Shown: in pieces, positions 38,710-47,058 of the stretch
Position numbering within the stretch: position 1 is the first letter of the stretch
How the letters are laid out: every line of letters begins with the position of its first letter
Assembly: GCA_951812725.1 (NCBI GenBank)
Contig: OX638330.1
Span: 1,736,001-1,800,000, forward strand
Origin: an uncultured Caldilineaceae bacterium
GTDB lineage: Bacteria > Chloroflexota > Anaerolineae > Caldilineales > Caldilineaceae
Direction: 5' to 3'
DNA length: 64,000 nt
Made by a program: the position numbers and the translations under genes
The notes under the pieces: model-generated
What the model saw: only the letters and a program-made list of their open reading frames with translations
Database searches by the model: none
Told to the model about the DNA's origin: nothing

Positions 38710-38809
38710 GGTGGATTCCTCCTTGGCTTGCTGTGAGGCAGACGCAGATGCGACGCCTCGTCGGTTCAAAAAGGGAAAGATTGGCTTGTCAGGTTGGTAA
38801 TTTGCTTCC

Positions 38810-40087
38810 TTACCCCAGTTCTTCCAGCACCTTATTCAACCCTTCTACAGTCTCCTCTATATCCTCGTTGGTCAGCAACGGACTGACATTCAAATGCACG
38901 GCGCGGCCCAGCAGGTCCAGGCTGCGAGGACACATGTCCTTGTCATATTCAATCTCCCGTTGAGCCCATCGCCACGGCCCGCCCGCATCTGTCCATGTGC
39001 GCTGGTTCATGATCGGAACCCAGTGCGCATATACATGGTAGTCGATTCCATCGGGGGAATACAGTGTCCCGGCGCCGATGTTTTCAGCCCGCAGCGCCTC
39101 CGACACCGACAAAGCTTTTTCCGAGCTGTCCATGAAGAATACGGTGGCGATCGCAATATCCCCATCCGGGTCCGCCATCTCGCGAAAGCTGATTCCTTTC
39201 CGCTCCATAACGCCCTCAATACCTGCCTTGATCATCCGCTTGCGATGCCGCATATCATCGATCAAACCGTCCAGCCTCGCCAGCTGCGGCAGTGCCACCG
39301 CCGCCAGAAGCTCGGGCATCCGAAAGTTGACTCCGCAGAGCAACTCTTCCACATTGAACTTGAGCTGTAGCGCGCCAATCACGTCGTGGAACATGTTGGC
39401 GCGTTTCCACACCGATTCGTCGTCCGTAACCACCATCCCGCCCTCGCCGGATGTGATAATCTTGTTGAACTGAAGACTGTAACAGCCGACATCGCCAAAC
39501 GTCCCGAGCGCCTGCCCCTTGTAGCTGCCGCCGTTCGCCTGCGCAACGTCCTCAATGACTCTGAGCCCATGCTTGTTCGCCACGGCCATCATCTCATCCA
39601 TCGGGCAGGGCGCCCCGCGCATATGCACCGGCATGATCGCCTTCGTGTAAGGCGTTATCTTCCGCTCAACGTCCTCCGGGTCCAGCAGGAGCGTCTCGTC
39701 GACCTCAGCGACCACCGGAATCCCGCCGGCCGCCACCACCGCGGACGCAGATGCGATCCAAGTGTACGCCGGCACGATCACCTCATCGCCCGGCCCGATG
39801 CCAATACCATGCAGCCCGCAGACCAGCGACGCCGTCCCCGACGTGACTGCCACCGAATATTTGGAGCCCACCTTTTCGGCGAACGCCGTTTCCAACTGGG
39901 TGGCCTTGGACTCCTCCTCGCCGGGACCGTAGTACCGAAATAGACGTTTCGCTCGCAACACTTCCAGCACGCCCGCCTCTTCCTCCTCCGCAATCGCCAT
40001 GCCGCCCGGATACATCGGCGGATCAGGTTTCTGTTTGGCCGGCGTGCCTCCATGAATTGCCAACTTCTGACTATGCACTTGCGTCAT
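38810..40087 (-). CDS. DegT/DnrJ/EryC1/StrS-family PLP-dependent aminotransferase
   Basis: A 425-residue enzyme of the sugar aminotransferase family, which transfers an amino group from Glu or Gln to a keto-sugar or cyclitol. The PLP lysine lies in NKIITSGEGG near residue 212. The SGTASLVCGLHGIGIGPGDEV loop and VIEDVAQANGG, with the PLP-ring Asp, are typical. The ATG has a GGGAG site. No NDP-sugar genes are adjacent; the neighbours are an ABC importer and sulfatases. A catabolic role on an amino- or keto-sugar, or on a cyclitol as in AHBA- and scyllo-inosamine-type enzymes, is therefore as likely as antibiotic or LPS biosynthesis. Confidence 0.9.
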   Translation of the reverse strand: MTQVHSQKLAIHGGTPAKQKPDPPMYPGGMAIAEEEEAGVLEVLRAKRLFRYYGPGEEESKATQLETAFAEKVGSKYSVAVTSGTASLVCGLHGIGIGPGDEVIVPAYTWIASASAVVAAGGIPVVAEVDETLLLDPEDVERKITPYTKAIMPVHMRGAPCPMDEMMAVANKHGLRVIEDVAQANGGSYKGQALGTFGDVGCYSLQFNKIITSGEGGMVVTDDESVWKRANMFHDVIGALQLKFNVEELLCGVNFRMPELLAAVALPQLARLDGLIDDMRHRKRMIKAGIEGVMERKGISFREMADPDGDIAIATVFFMDSSEKALSVSEALRAENIGAGTLYSPDGIDYHVYAHWVPIMNQRTWTDAGGPWRWAQREIEYDKDMCPRSLDLLGRAVHLNVSPLLTNEDIEETVEGLNKVLEELG

Positions 40088-40290
40088 ATGTCATCTCCCT
40101 GAACAGTGTTTTGGATGACGGCTCAGGTCAACTGCGGGAGGCAGATGGTAGACCTTGAGGCGTAAATTGGAAAAATCCGTAACAAACTACTGCGTATTCC
40201 AGCGCTCCGATAGGTTTTCATGAGCGAGACTATCGCAAGAGTGTTTCTGTGGTTGGTTTTATGAGAGTTGAAACGACACGGACGCATCAA

Positions 40291-42129
40291 CTATTGGTGC
40301 TGAATTTCGGTCGGGGTCAGTTGCTCCACATAGACGTAATACGCACCCAAATCCTTGCCATCTTCCATCTCAAACCAAGTCTGTAAATGGGTTCCGCCCG
40401 CTGGCAAAGTCAACGTGAACCTGGCGGCTTCGTCTTCGGCATCGATACCCGTCTCCGCCTCCTCGTCCCCGATTGCAATGCGTGCGCGGCGTATCGGCAG
40501 AGCAGCACCCCCGCCCCATACCACGCGCTCCTTAAGCGACGGTTCGGAGTCGGCGCCCGTCTGCTCTACGCTGACTTCCTCTGCCGCGCGAATGGAGATC
40601 ATGCCAAAGGGTGTCGGCTCACCTCCAGCCAGTCCCGCAGCAATCGGAGCGTCCTCCTCCACCGGCCAGCGCCGCAGTTCGAAGCGGTAGGTCCCTGCCT
40701 CGACAACCTCTACCTCCCAATGCCCGTTGCAGATCAGGCCCTGGCGGACAAGACTCTGATTCCAGGCGCATTCGCAGTCTTCGTTGCGCCAGTCATGCGT
40801 GTTCAATCGCAGTCTCGTTGCCCCCGGCCCGCCAATAGCGATGGGTATATCTTCAGCAAACTGACGGGAGACCTTCCTCCACCACTCTTCGTAGGCGAGA
40901 CGCAACTCAGATACAATGTCAGGGTTGGAGTCGGCAACGTTGCTGCGCTGCTCCGGGTCATTCTTGATCGAATACAGCTCGCGCCCGTTCACAAGACGCC
41001 AGCCGTCGGTCATCACTGCGCTCTTGCGCCATTTGACCGGGTACGTCAGTCTCTGCGAATCTGTGACCAGCGCACGGTCAGGCCAATCCACCCGTTTACC
41101 CACTTCAGGTCGCATGAACTGTGCCAGGCTGCGACCGTCGAAACTGTTGCCTTCCGAACCTTCCAGTCCGCACAATTCGATCAGCGTCGGCAAAATGTCG
41201 ACATTGGCCGTCACTTCCTCCACGTCCTGACCTCCGTCGATTCCACCCTCAGGCCAGTGGAGAAAGAAAGGTACCCTATGCCCGCCATCGTACTCCGATC
41301 CCTTCTGCCCGCGCATTCCCGCGTTGAAACCGCTGATGACGAAATGGTCGTCATCCACATCCAAGCCGCCTCCGGAACCGTTGTCAGTCATGAAAATGAA
41401 GATCGTGTTTTCAGCCAACCCCATCTCTGCCAAGCGCCGCCGCAAACCGCCGACGTTTTCATCAATGTTGGCAAGCATCCCATAGAAGTTTGCACGCTTC
41501 TGGTGGGGTGTGACTGGCACGTAGGGATCGCTGTAGACCGGATCAACCAGGAAGGGCCCGTGCGGCGCATTGGTAGGAATGTAACAAAAGAAGGGCTTCT
41601 GCCGGTTGCGCTCAATAAACTTCAGCGCCTCTTGAAACCATATGTCAGTGCAGTATCCCTCATAACGAGAGTGGCCTTCTCCGTCCCAGTAACTGTCATC
41701 GAAATAGTTATTGCCCCAGTAGTCCGGCGTCTGCCCGACGCCGCCGCCGCCATGAACAACCACAGTGTCGAAGCCCCTGTCCTGCGGGCGGTACGGGGCG
41801 TTGTCACCCAGGTGCCATTTGCCGAAAATCCCCGTTACATAGCCGCTCTCTCGAAAATAGTCTGCCATGCTTATTTCGTCGGTCCGCAACAGCGAACGCC
41901 CACCTATCGTGTGCCAAACGCCAGTGCTGTTGGCGTAGTGGCCAGTCAACAGCCCGGCACGAGTCGGCGCGCATGTCGGTCCTACGTGGTAATCTTTAAG
42001 ACGCACGCTTTCGTCGTACAGAGCGTCGATATGAGGTGTCTTGACCACGGGATTGCCGTGACACGAGAGATCGCCGTATCCCTGATCATCGGTTAGAACA
42101 AAGACAACGTTGGGTCGGTCGGTCGCCAT
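40291..42129 (-). CDS. Arylsulfatase-type sulfatase (formylglycine, Cys type)
   Basis: Formylglycine-dependent sulfate-ester hydrolase of 612 residues. The C-x-P-x-R signature is C53-A-P-T-R57 followed by AGLLTG. The N-terminal metal site is LTDDQGYGD and the second site FMTDNGSG near residue 248, with GKWHLG near 103. No signal peptide is visible, so the enzyme appears cytoplasmic and needs an anaerobic or aerobic maturase (not in this window). The C-terminal 170 residues form an additional beta-rich domain ending GAYYVYVEQL. The ATG has an AGGAAT site. It is a close paralog of the next sulfatase. Together with the PhyH gene they open the island. Confidence 0.93.
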   Translation of the reverse strand: MATDRPNVVFVLTDDQGYGDLSCHGNPVVKTPHIDALYDESVRLKDYHVGPTCAPTRAGLLTGHYANSTGVWHTIGGRSLLRTDEISMADYFRESGYVTGIFGKWHLGDNAPYRPQDRGFDTVVVHGGGGVGQTPDYWGNNYFDDSYWDGEGHSRYEGYCTDIWFQEALKFIERNRQKPFFCYIPTNAPHGPFLVDPVYSDPYVPVTPHQKRANFYGMLANIDENVGGLRRRLAEMGLAENTIFIFMTDNGSGGGLDVDDDHFVISGFNAGMRGQKGSEYDGGHRVPFFLHWPEGGIDGGQDVEEVTANVDILPTLIELCGLEGSEGNSFDGRSLAQFMRPEVGKRVDWPDRALVTDSQRLTYPVKWRKSAVMTDGWRLVNGRELYSIKNDPEQRSNVADSNPDIVSELRLAYEEWWRKVSRQFAEDIPIAIGGPGATRLRLNTHDWRNEDCECAWNQSLVRQGLICNGHWEVEVVEAGTYRFELRRWPVEEDAPIAAGLAGGEPTPFGMISIRAAEEVSVEQTGADSEPSLKERVVWGGGAALPIRRARIAIGDEEAETGIDAEDEAARFTLTLPAGGTHLQTWFEMEDGKDLGAYYVYVEQLTPTEIQHQ

Positions 42130-42279
42130 GACACAATTCCTATACGAAATAAGACTGGCTACTTGCTCTTCCGCTCAATTCTTCGGCTGAACTTACTGCC
42201 CTTGTATCGGGCAGAATCAAAGACTGCAGGGGAAATGGCCGGAACGCTCAGGCCTTGGCTTGAATGAACTGCAAGACGA

Positions 42280-44148
42280 TCACAGGTGCTGGCCTTTGCT
42301 CAGCTTCTCGACGTAAACATAGTACGCCCCCAACTCCCCGCCGTCCTTCAGTTCAAACCAGGTCTGCAAATGGGTCGCGCCAGCTGGAAGCTCCAGCGCA
42401 AAGTCCGCGCCCCTGTCGTCGGGCCCAACTGACTTCCATGCCTCTTTTCCAGCAATAGAGATTCCCGCCCGGTGGACCGGCAAGGCAACCCCGCCGCCCC
42501 ATCGGATCCGCTCTTTCCACGACGCACCGGCATAGGCCTCCGCGTCAGGGTCTATACGAAGTTCCGTCCACGAAAAAGGTCCATCTCCTGCCAGACCGGC
42601 GGCAATCGGCGCGTCCTCTTCCACCGGCCAGCGGCGCAGGCTGATGCGGTAGAGACCTGCCTCGACGACGTCCACTTCCCAATAGCCGTTACAAATCAAT
42701 CCCTGCCGGACCAAGCACTGATTCCACGCGCCTTCCCATTCTTCATTGTGGTAATTGCGCCAGTCGTACGTGTTGAGTCGAAGTCTGGAGGCTCCCGGCC
42801 CGCCTATCGCGATCGGAATCTCTTTGGCAAACTGACGCGAAACCTTCTTCCACCACGCCCCGTAGGCCGTACGCAGTTCCGCAACCACGTCTGGATTCTC
42901 CCCCGCCAAGTCGCGCCGCTGTTCAGGGTCCTCCTTGATAGCGTACAACTCCTCACCGTTAACAAGCCGCCAACGATCTGTCATCACTGCGCTTCTGCGC
43001 CACTTGATTGGTCGCGGCAGACGCTGCGTATCGGTGACGATCACCCGCTCCGGCCAGGTGGATTCCTCCTGTACGCCGGCTGCTTCATTGTCCACTGCAT
43101 GAGCAGATGCTGCCCGATCCCTGCTCCCATTATTTCGCAGCAACGGGACCAGGCTACGGCCATCGAAACTGCTTTGGTCCGCACCTTCCAGACCGCATAA
43201 CTCGATGAAGGTAGGCAGAATGTCAATGTTGGCTGTCATCCGGTCGACGTCGCGGCCTGTGTTCAAGCCCCCAGCCGGCCAGTGCATAAAGAAAGGCACC
43301 CTGTGGCCGCCGTCATACTCTGAGGCCTTCTTCCCGCGCATGCCCGCATTGAATCCGTTAACGACAAAGTGACTCTCATTCACATCCAGACCGCCCGAGG
43401 AACCGTTGTCAGTCATGAAAATGAGTATCGTGTTATCTTCCAGCCCCATCTGCCTTAACCGGCGCCGCAATTCGCCTACATTCTCGTCAATCTTGGCAAC
43501 CATTCCATAGAACTTGGCCCGGCTCTCGTGGGGCGTCAACGGCAGATATGGGTCACTGTAGCCGGGCTCGACCAGATGGGGCGCGTGGGGCGCATTTGTA
43601 GGAATGTAGCAGAAAAAGGGTCTTTGCCTATTGCGCTCGATGAACTTCAACCCCTGTTGAAACCAGACATCAGTGCAATATCCTTCGTACCGTTTGAACT
43701 GCGCCCCATCCCAATAGCTATCGTCAAAGTAACTGTTGCCCCAATAGTCTGGCGTCTGACTGACGCCTCCCCCGCCATGCACGACCACCGTTTCAAAGCC
43801 TCGGTCCTGCGGGCGGTATGGGAAGTTGTCGCCCAGATGCCACTTGCCGAAAATCCCAGTGGCGTAGCCGCTCCTCCGAAAAAAATCGGCCATACTGACT
43901 TCATCAGCTCGCAACAACGACCGCCCGCCGCTCGTCCGCCAAACGCCGGTACTGTTGGCGTAGTGTCCCGTCAGAAGACCGGCGCGCGTCGGCGCGCAGG
44001 TTGGCCCTACGTGGTAATCTGTCAGACGCACGCTGACCGAATGCAGCGCGTCAATGTGAGGCGTCTTTAGGATAGGATTTCCATGGCAGGAGAGGTCGCC
44101 GTACCCCTGGTCGTCGGTGAGCACAAATACGACGTTGGGCCGCTCCAT
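42280..44148 (-). CDS. Arylsulfatase-type sulfatase (formylglycine, Cys type), paralog
   Basis: A 622-residue sulfatase, tandem paralog of the one at 40291. C51-A-P-T-R55 carries the formylglycine Cys; LTDDQGYGD, GKWHLGD and FMTDNGSSGG complete the active site. Compared with its neighbour it has about 20 extra residues before the TWPERVIVTDTQRL segment and shares the same C-terminal beta-rich domain (ending GAYYVYVEKL). The reading frame stays open far upstream, but that part only shadows the PhyH gene. The ATG at 44148 starts directly at MERPNVVFVLTDDQG. It begins 16 bp after the PhyH stop. Two paralogs suggest two positions or isomers of one sulfated substrate. Confidence 0.93.
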   Translation of the reverse strand: MERPNVVFVLTDDQGYGDLSCHGNPILKTPHIDALHSVSVRLTDYHVGPTCAPTRAGLLTGHYANSTGVWRTSGGRSLLRADEVSMADFFRRSGYATGIFGKWHLGDNFPYRPQDRGFETVVVHGGGGVSQTPDYWGNSYFDDSYWDGAQFKRYEGYCTDVWFQQGLKFIERNRQRPFFCYIPTNAPHAPHLVEPGYSDPYLPLTPHESRAKFYGMVAKIDENVGELRRRLRQMGLEDNTILIFMTDNGSSGGLDVNESHFVVNGFNAGMRGKKASEYDGGHRVPFFMHWPAGGLNTGRDVDRMTANIDILPTFIELCGLEGADQSSFDGRSLVPLLRNNGSRDRAASAHAVDNEAAGVQEESTWPERVIVTDTQRLPRPIKWRRSAVMTDRWRLVNGEELYAIKEDPEQRRDLAGENPDVVAELRTAYGAWWKKVSRQFAKEIPIAIGGPGASRLRLNTYDWRNYHNEEWEGAWNQCLVRQGLICNGYWEVDVVEAGLYRISLRRWPVEEDAPIAAGLAGDGPFSWTELRIDPDAEAYAGASWKERIRWGGGVALPVHRAGISIAGKEAWKSVGPDDRGADFALELPAGATHLQTWFELKDGGELGAYYVYVEKLSKGQHL

Positions 44149-44164
44149 GGTTACACTGGGGTCC

Positions 44165-44923
44165 TTACTGCCAGGGGGTTTTCCATTCGCCGAAATTCTG
44201 TTCCGCGTCTTGCCCCCGAACCAGCACAGGCTTCCAGCGGCCGTCCAAAGAGTTGTCCTCGGCCTGCCGCACATAAGTGGGCACGTAGCGTAGCGTAAGC
44301 CCGCAGCGCCGCCTGTTCGAGCGGTTCGGCAGACTGCCGTGGATGAGAGTGCCGTCGTGGATCGATATCTGACCTGCCTGCAGCGGCAGATCGACGGCGG
44401 TCGCAGCTTTCTCAGGCGTAACGTGGACTTCCTGGTTAATGCTGAGCAGATTACCCTCCTGCTCCGCCTTGCCGTGCTCCACCACCCCGGCCACATGCGT
44501 TCCCGGAATGACCTGCATACAGCCGTTTTCCACGTCGCTGTCGTCAACTGCATACCATGCCGTGACGGCCAAAGGCGGCTCCAGCCCCCAGAAGGTCACG
44601 TCCTGATGCCAGGCGACAAATGCCTCCGCTTGATCACCTTCTCCATATTTGTTGAAGAAGTGGGTTGCGAGCAGGAATATATTTGGCCCGATCAGCTTTT
44701 CGATGGCATCGAGGATAGTGGGATGTGTGGCAAGCTCCCAGATGAACTTTTCCTCATAATGGTGGTCAATGAGCCCGATTTGGGCGGTTTCCTTGTCAAC
44801 TCGGGCCTCCAGATCGTCAAAGGCCCGCCGGTACTGGGTGACCTGCGGCTCATCGATCACGTCAAGGGTTCCAAGGAATCCGTTTCGCTTATATGCTTCC
44901 ACTTGAGTCGGGGAAAGGATCAT
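44165..44923 (-). CDS. Phytanoyl-CoA dioxygenase (PhyH) family protein
   Basis: Fe(II)/2-oxoglutarate dioxygenase, 252 residues. The facial triad is H106-x-D108 (AWHQDVTFW) and H195 (LIHGSLPN), with arginines after 200. The WHQDVTFWGLEP segment matches PhyH members acting on small polar compounds better than true phytanoyl-CoA hydroxylases. I chose the ATG at 44923 because GGAGGG sits 5 bp upstream; the open frame extends another 84 codons without support. It is the first gene of the 20-kb minus-strand island and 16 bp upstream of a sulfatase gene, so hydroxylation and desulfation probably act on related substrates. The region to 45098 is a divergent promoter region. Confidence 0.9.
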   Translation of the reverse strand: MILSPTQVEAYKRNGFLGTLDVIDEPQVTQYRRAFDDLEARVDKETAQIGLIDHHYEEKFIWELATHPTILDAIEKLIGPNIFLLATHFFNKYGEGDQAEAFVAWHQDVTFWGLEPPLAVTAWYAVDDSDVENGCMQVIPGTHVAGVVEHGKAEQEGNLLSINQEVHVTPEKAATAVDLPLQAGQISIHDGTLIHGSLPNRSNRRRCGLTLRYVPTYVRQAEDNSLDGRWKPVLVRGQDAEQNFGEWKTPWQ

Positions 44924-45097
44924 GATACCCTCCATAGCGAAAATGGAACTGTCAGTAGATGAGGATAACGCCAGTACGCAGCAATTGCAAGCAGAAAAAA
45001 AGTGCCTGTGTCGTGCACCGCCTCTTACATTGTGGTAGACTGCCTGCAGTATCAACTGAATGTAGAATTGACAGCTCACAGCGAGGAGAGACCCGAC

Positions 45098-45523
45098 ATG
45101 ACAGAACGCCAAGTACCAGGCTGGGTGCAGGAACACATTGGCCGCTATCTCGACTCCAACGGTGAGGACGGCCATATCTGGAACGGCGTCCCCACGCTGC
45201 TGCTGACCACAACCGGGAGACGCACCGGCAAGTCACGCACCACCCCGCTCATCTACGGCAAGGTTGAGGGCGAGGAAAAATATGTAATCGTCGCCTCTCG
45301 CGGCGGCGCCACACATCACCCTTCCTGGTATCTCAATCTGGTCGAGACCCCGGCCGTGCAGTTGCGAGTCGGCACCGATTGCTTCGACGCCACAGCCCAC
45401 ACTGCTACAGCGGAGGAAAAGCCCGCTCTCTGGACTTTGATGGCCGACATCTGGCCGGCATACAACGACTACCAGGCCAAGACCGCGCGCGAAATTCCGG
45501 TGGTCGTTCTCAAACGAGCGTGA
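45098..45523 (+). CDS. Deazaflavin-dependent nitroreductase-family protein
   Basis: A 141-residue split-barrel protein of the DDN/F420H2-dependent family. The diagnostic stretch TTTGRRTGKSRTTPLIY, the VASRGGATHHPSWYLNLV motif and the WPAYNDYQAKT end are all present. Members use coenzyme F420 (a deazaflavin) to reduce quinones, nitro compounds or unknown metabolites; F420 occurs in Chloroflexota and Actinomycetota. The ATG has a GAGGAGAG site. It is followed after 11 bp by the PyrK-like gene on the same strand. Confidence 0.92.
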   Translation: MTERQVPGWVQEHIGRYLDSNGEDGHIWNGVPTLLLTTTGRRTGKSRTTPLIYGKVEGEEKYVIVASRGGATHHPSWYLNLVETPAVQLRVGTDCFDATAHTATAEEKPALWTLMADIWPAYNDYQAKTAREIPVVVLKRA

Positions 45524-45534
45524 GCAGTAGGAAT

Positions 45535-46374
45535 ATGACGCCGCGCCTCCCCGGTGCGAACAAGAGCCCGGTTTCGGTCGGCTCCGTTCGTGCCGGCTCT
45601 CTACGCCTCCCTTCCCCTTTCCCGTTACGTTCAGTCGAAACCGACAACTATCGCACCAGAACGATCACGCTCGACGTCAGCCTCGACGCGACGCCAGGAC
45701 AGTTTGTCATGGCCTGGCTGCCTCGCTTTGATGAGAAGCCCTTCTCATTGGTCGATTCCGACCCGGTAACGCTGATGGTCACCGCGGTCGGTCCATTTAC
45801 CAGGATCCTGCATGAACTGGAGCCGGGCGATCCGCTTTGGATTCGCGGTCCGTTCGGCAACGGCTTTCAACTGCCTCCGGCCGGCACACGCGCAGCTTTC
45901 ATTGGTGGTGGGTATGGAGTAGCGCCCCTGCTTTGGCTGGCCCGCGCCTGGCGGCAACAACTCTCGGCCCTTACCGTCTATATCGGCGCCGCCACGGCCA
46001 AAGACCTGCTCTATGCCGGGCGTTTCGCCAACCTGGCAGCCGCTGCAGAAGAAGAATGCGCTGCTCTGGAACTGCTCACCTGCACTGAGGACGGCAGCGC
46101 CGGGGCGACCGGGTTGGTAACCGACCTGCTGGCAACCCCGCTTTCCGCAGGCGAATTCGATCTGCTTTGCGCTTGTGGTCCCCACGGCATGCTCTCGGCC
46201 ATCGACCGCCTGGGCGAAGATCAATGCGTCCAGCGCCAGCTGTCGTGGGAGGCATATATGCGCTGTGCCGTAGGAATTTGCGGTTCATGCGAACTTGACG
46301 GCAGTGTGCTTTGCCTGGACGGTCCCGTCCTGCAGCAGAGCGGCCGCGAAAGGCTCCGCTCGGATCAGTACTAA
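45535..46374 (+). CDS. pyrK: Dihydroorotate dehydrogenase electron-transfer subunit-like protein (PyrK family)
   Basis: Iron-sulfur flavoprotein of 279 residues. The FAD-binding domain contains PGQFVMAWLPRFDEKPFSL, the NAD domain FIGGGYGVAPLLWLAR, and the C-terminal [2Fe-2S] site four Cys in CAVGICGSCELDGSVLC. In PyrD1B systems PyrK passes electrons between NAD and dihydroorotate dehydrogenase. No pyrD is adjacent; the upstream neighbour is an F420-type protein. I therefore place it in the family with confidence but leave the partner open. The ATG at 45535 lies 11 bp after the preceding stop; the ribosome-binding site is weak. Confidence 0.82.
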   Translation: MTPRLPGANKSPVSVGSVRAGSLRLPSPFPLRSVETDNYRTRTITLDVSLDATPGQFVMAWLPRFDEKPFSLVDSDPVTLMVTAVGPFTRILHELEPGDPLWIRGPFGNGFQLPPAGTRAAFIGGGYGVAPLLWLARAWRQQLSALTVYIGAATAKDLLYAGRFANLAAAAEEECAALELLTCTEDGSAGATGLVTDLLATPLSAGEFDLLCACGPHGMLSAIDRLGEDQCVQRQLSWEAYMRCAVGICGSCELDGSVLCLDGPVLQQSGRERLRSDQY

Positions 46375-46394
46375 GGCTTGGAGGAACAATTCAG

Positions 46395-46562
46395 CCGCAA
46401 CTGATTCGCAGACCTGAATGAGGACAACGGAGCTTTTTTCTCTCTCCTCACTCTTCTATACTTTATCTTTGCATATGGGCGGTCGGCCGCAAGCGGCCTC
46501 CCTTGTGCAGGGGCTGCGCCCCCGCAACGCCCCCCTACAAAAACATGCCTCACCGACCGTGT
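46395..46562 (+). repeat. Diverged long repeat with structured repeat copy D
   Basis: The core at 46476-46562 has hairpin 1 as GGCCGC AA GCGGCC and hairpin 2 as GGGGC TGC GCCCC, with the outer CGGTCGG/CCGACCG stem. Upstream, CAGCCGCAACTGATTCG and CCTGAATGAGG match the flank of the 276-bp repeats read in the opposite direction, with more mismatches. Confidence 0.75.
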
Positions 46563-46680
46563 GTACTCTTCCCAGCGTCGTGTCTGGCCAACAGTGTCTC
46601 CTCCCCCGCTTGCCGCCTCAACCCACCGACCACCGACCTCCAACCGCAGAAGTTACTGATCACTGACCCCTGCAGTTCCG

Positions 46681-46756
46681 CGCTTTCGGCCCTCCCTTGT
46701 GCAGGGGCTGCGCCCCCGCAACGGCCCCCTACAAAACCATCGCTCATCGACCGTGT
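46681..46756 (+). repeat. Structured repeat copy E (5'-deleted)
   Basis: Same core as copy A from TTCGGCCCTCCCTTGTGCAG onward, but the outer left stem and the left half of hairpin 1 are lost. The downstream flank AGCAACGTGTCTAGCCAACA is shared with copy A. Confidence 0.7.
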
Positions 46757-46918
46757 GTGCTCATTCCAGCAGTGCCGCTCCAGCAACGTGTCTAGCCAAC
46801 AGTGTCTCCTGCCCCACTTACCGACTCAACCCACCACCCACCGAACAGTAATCACCGGTGTTCCACGGACGATTGAAGTTCCACTGAAAGCTAGTAACTG
46901 ACTACCAAAAACTGCAGT

Positions 46919-46960
46919 TCCGACCGTGTCTGCCCATTCCAGCAGTACCGCTCCGCCAGC
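46919..46960 (+). repeat. Repeat-flank fragment lacking the core
   Basis: CTGCAGTTCCG (46913-46923) joins directly to CGACCGTGTCTGCCCATTCC, matching both flanks of copy E without the palindromic core. It looks like a precise internal deletion. Confidence 0.5.
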
Positions 46961-47058
46961 CTGGCGGCCGCCAACCGAGCACGCCATCAGATTGCCTGAA
47001 TGACGGCAGCGATAAAGGGCTGGTCAAGACAGGCACGTATATGGCTTAGTAGCTATGG

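Larger units (their letters stand above)
46375..47058. other. Repeat-rich intergenic region
   Basis: About 680 bp between two convergent genes. It contains repeat copies D (46476-46562) and E (46681-46756) and a core-deleted fragment at 46919-46960. Copy D is preceded by a diverged form of the long 276-bp unit. No gene is supported; the Arg/Pro/Cys-rich reading frames here come from the repeats. Confidence 0.6.

Noticed and set aside
40387..42096. 569-codon open frame antisense to the first Cys-type sulfatase
   Set aside because: The sulfatase has complete active-site motifs on the other strand; this frame has no recognisable domain.
44149..44553. N-terminal extension of the second sulfatase by 135 codons
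   Set aside because: The extension only shadows the PhyH gene; the sulfatase starts directly with the family N-terminus at 44148.
46375..47058. Phage or integrative-element attachment site in the repeat cluster
   Set aside because: No integrase, tRNA-end duplication or phage gene lies nearby; the repeats belong to a family dispersed over the whole window.
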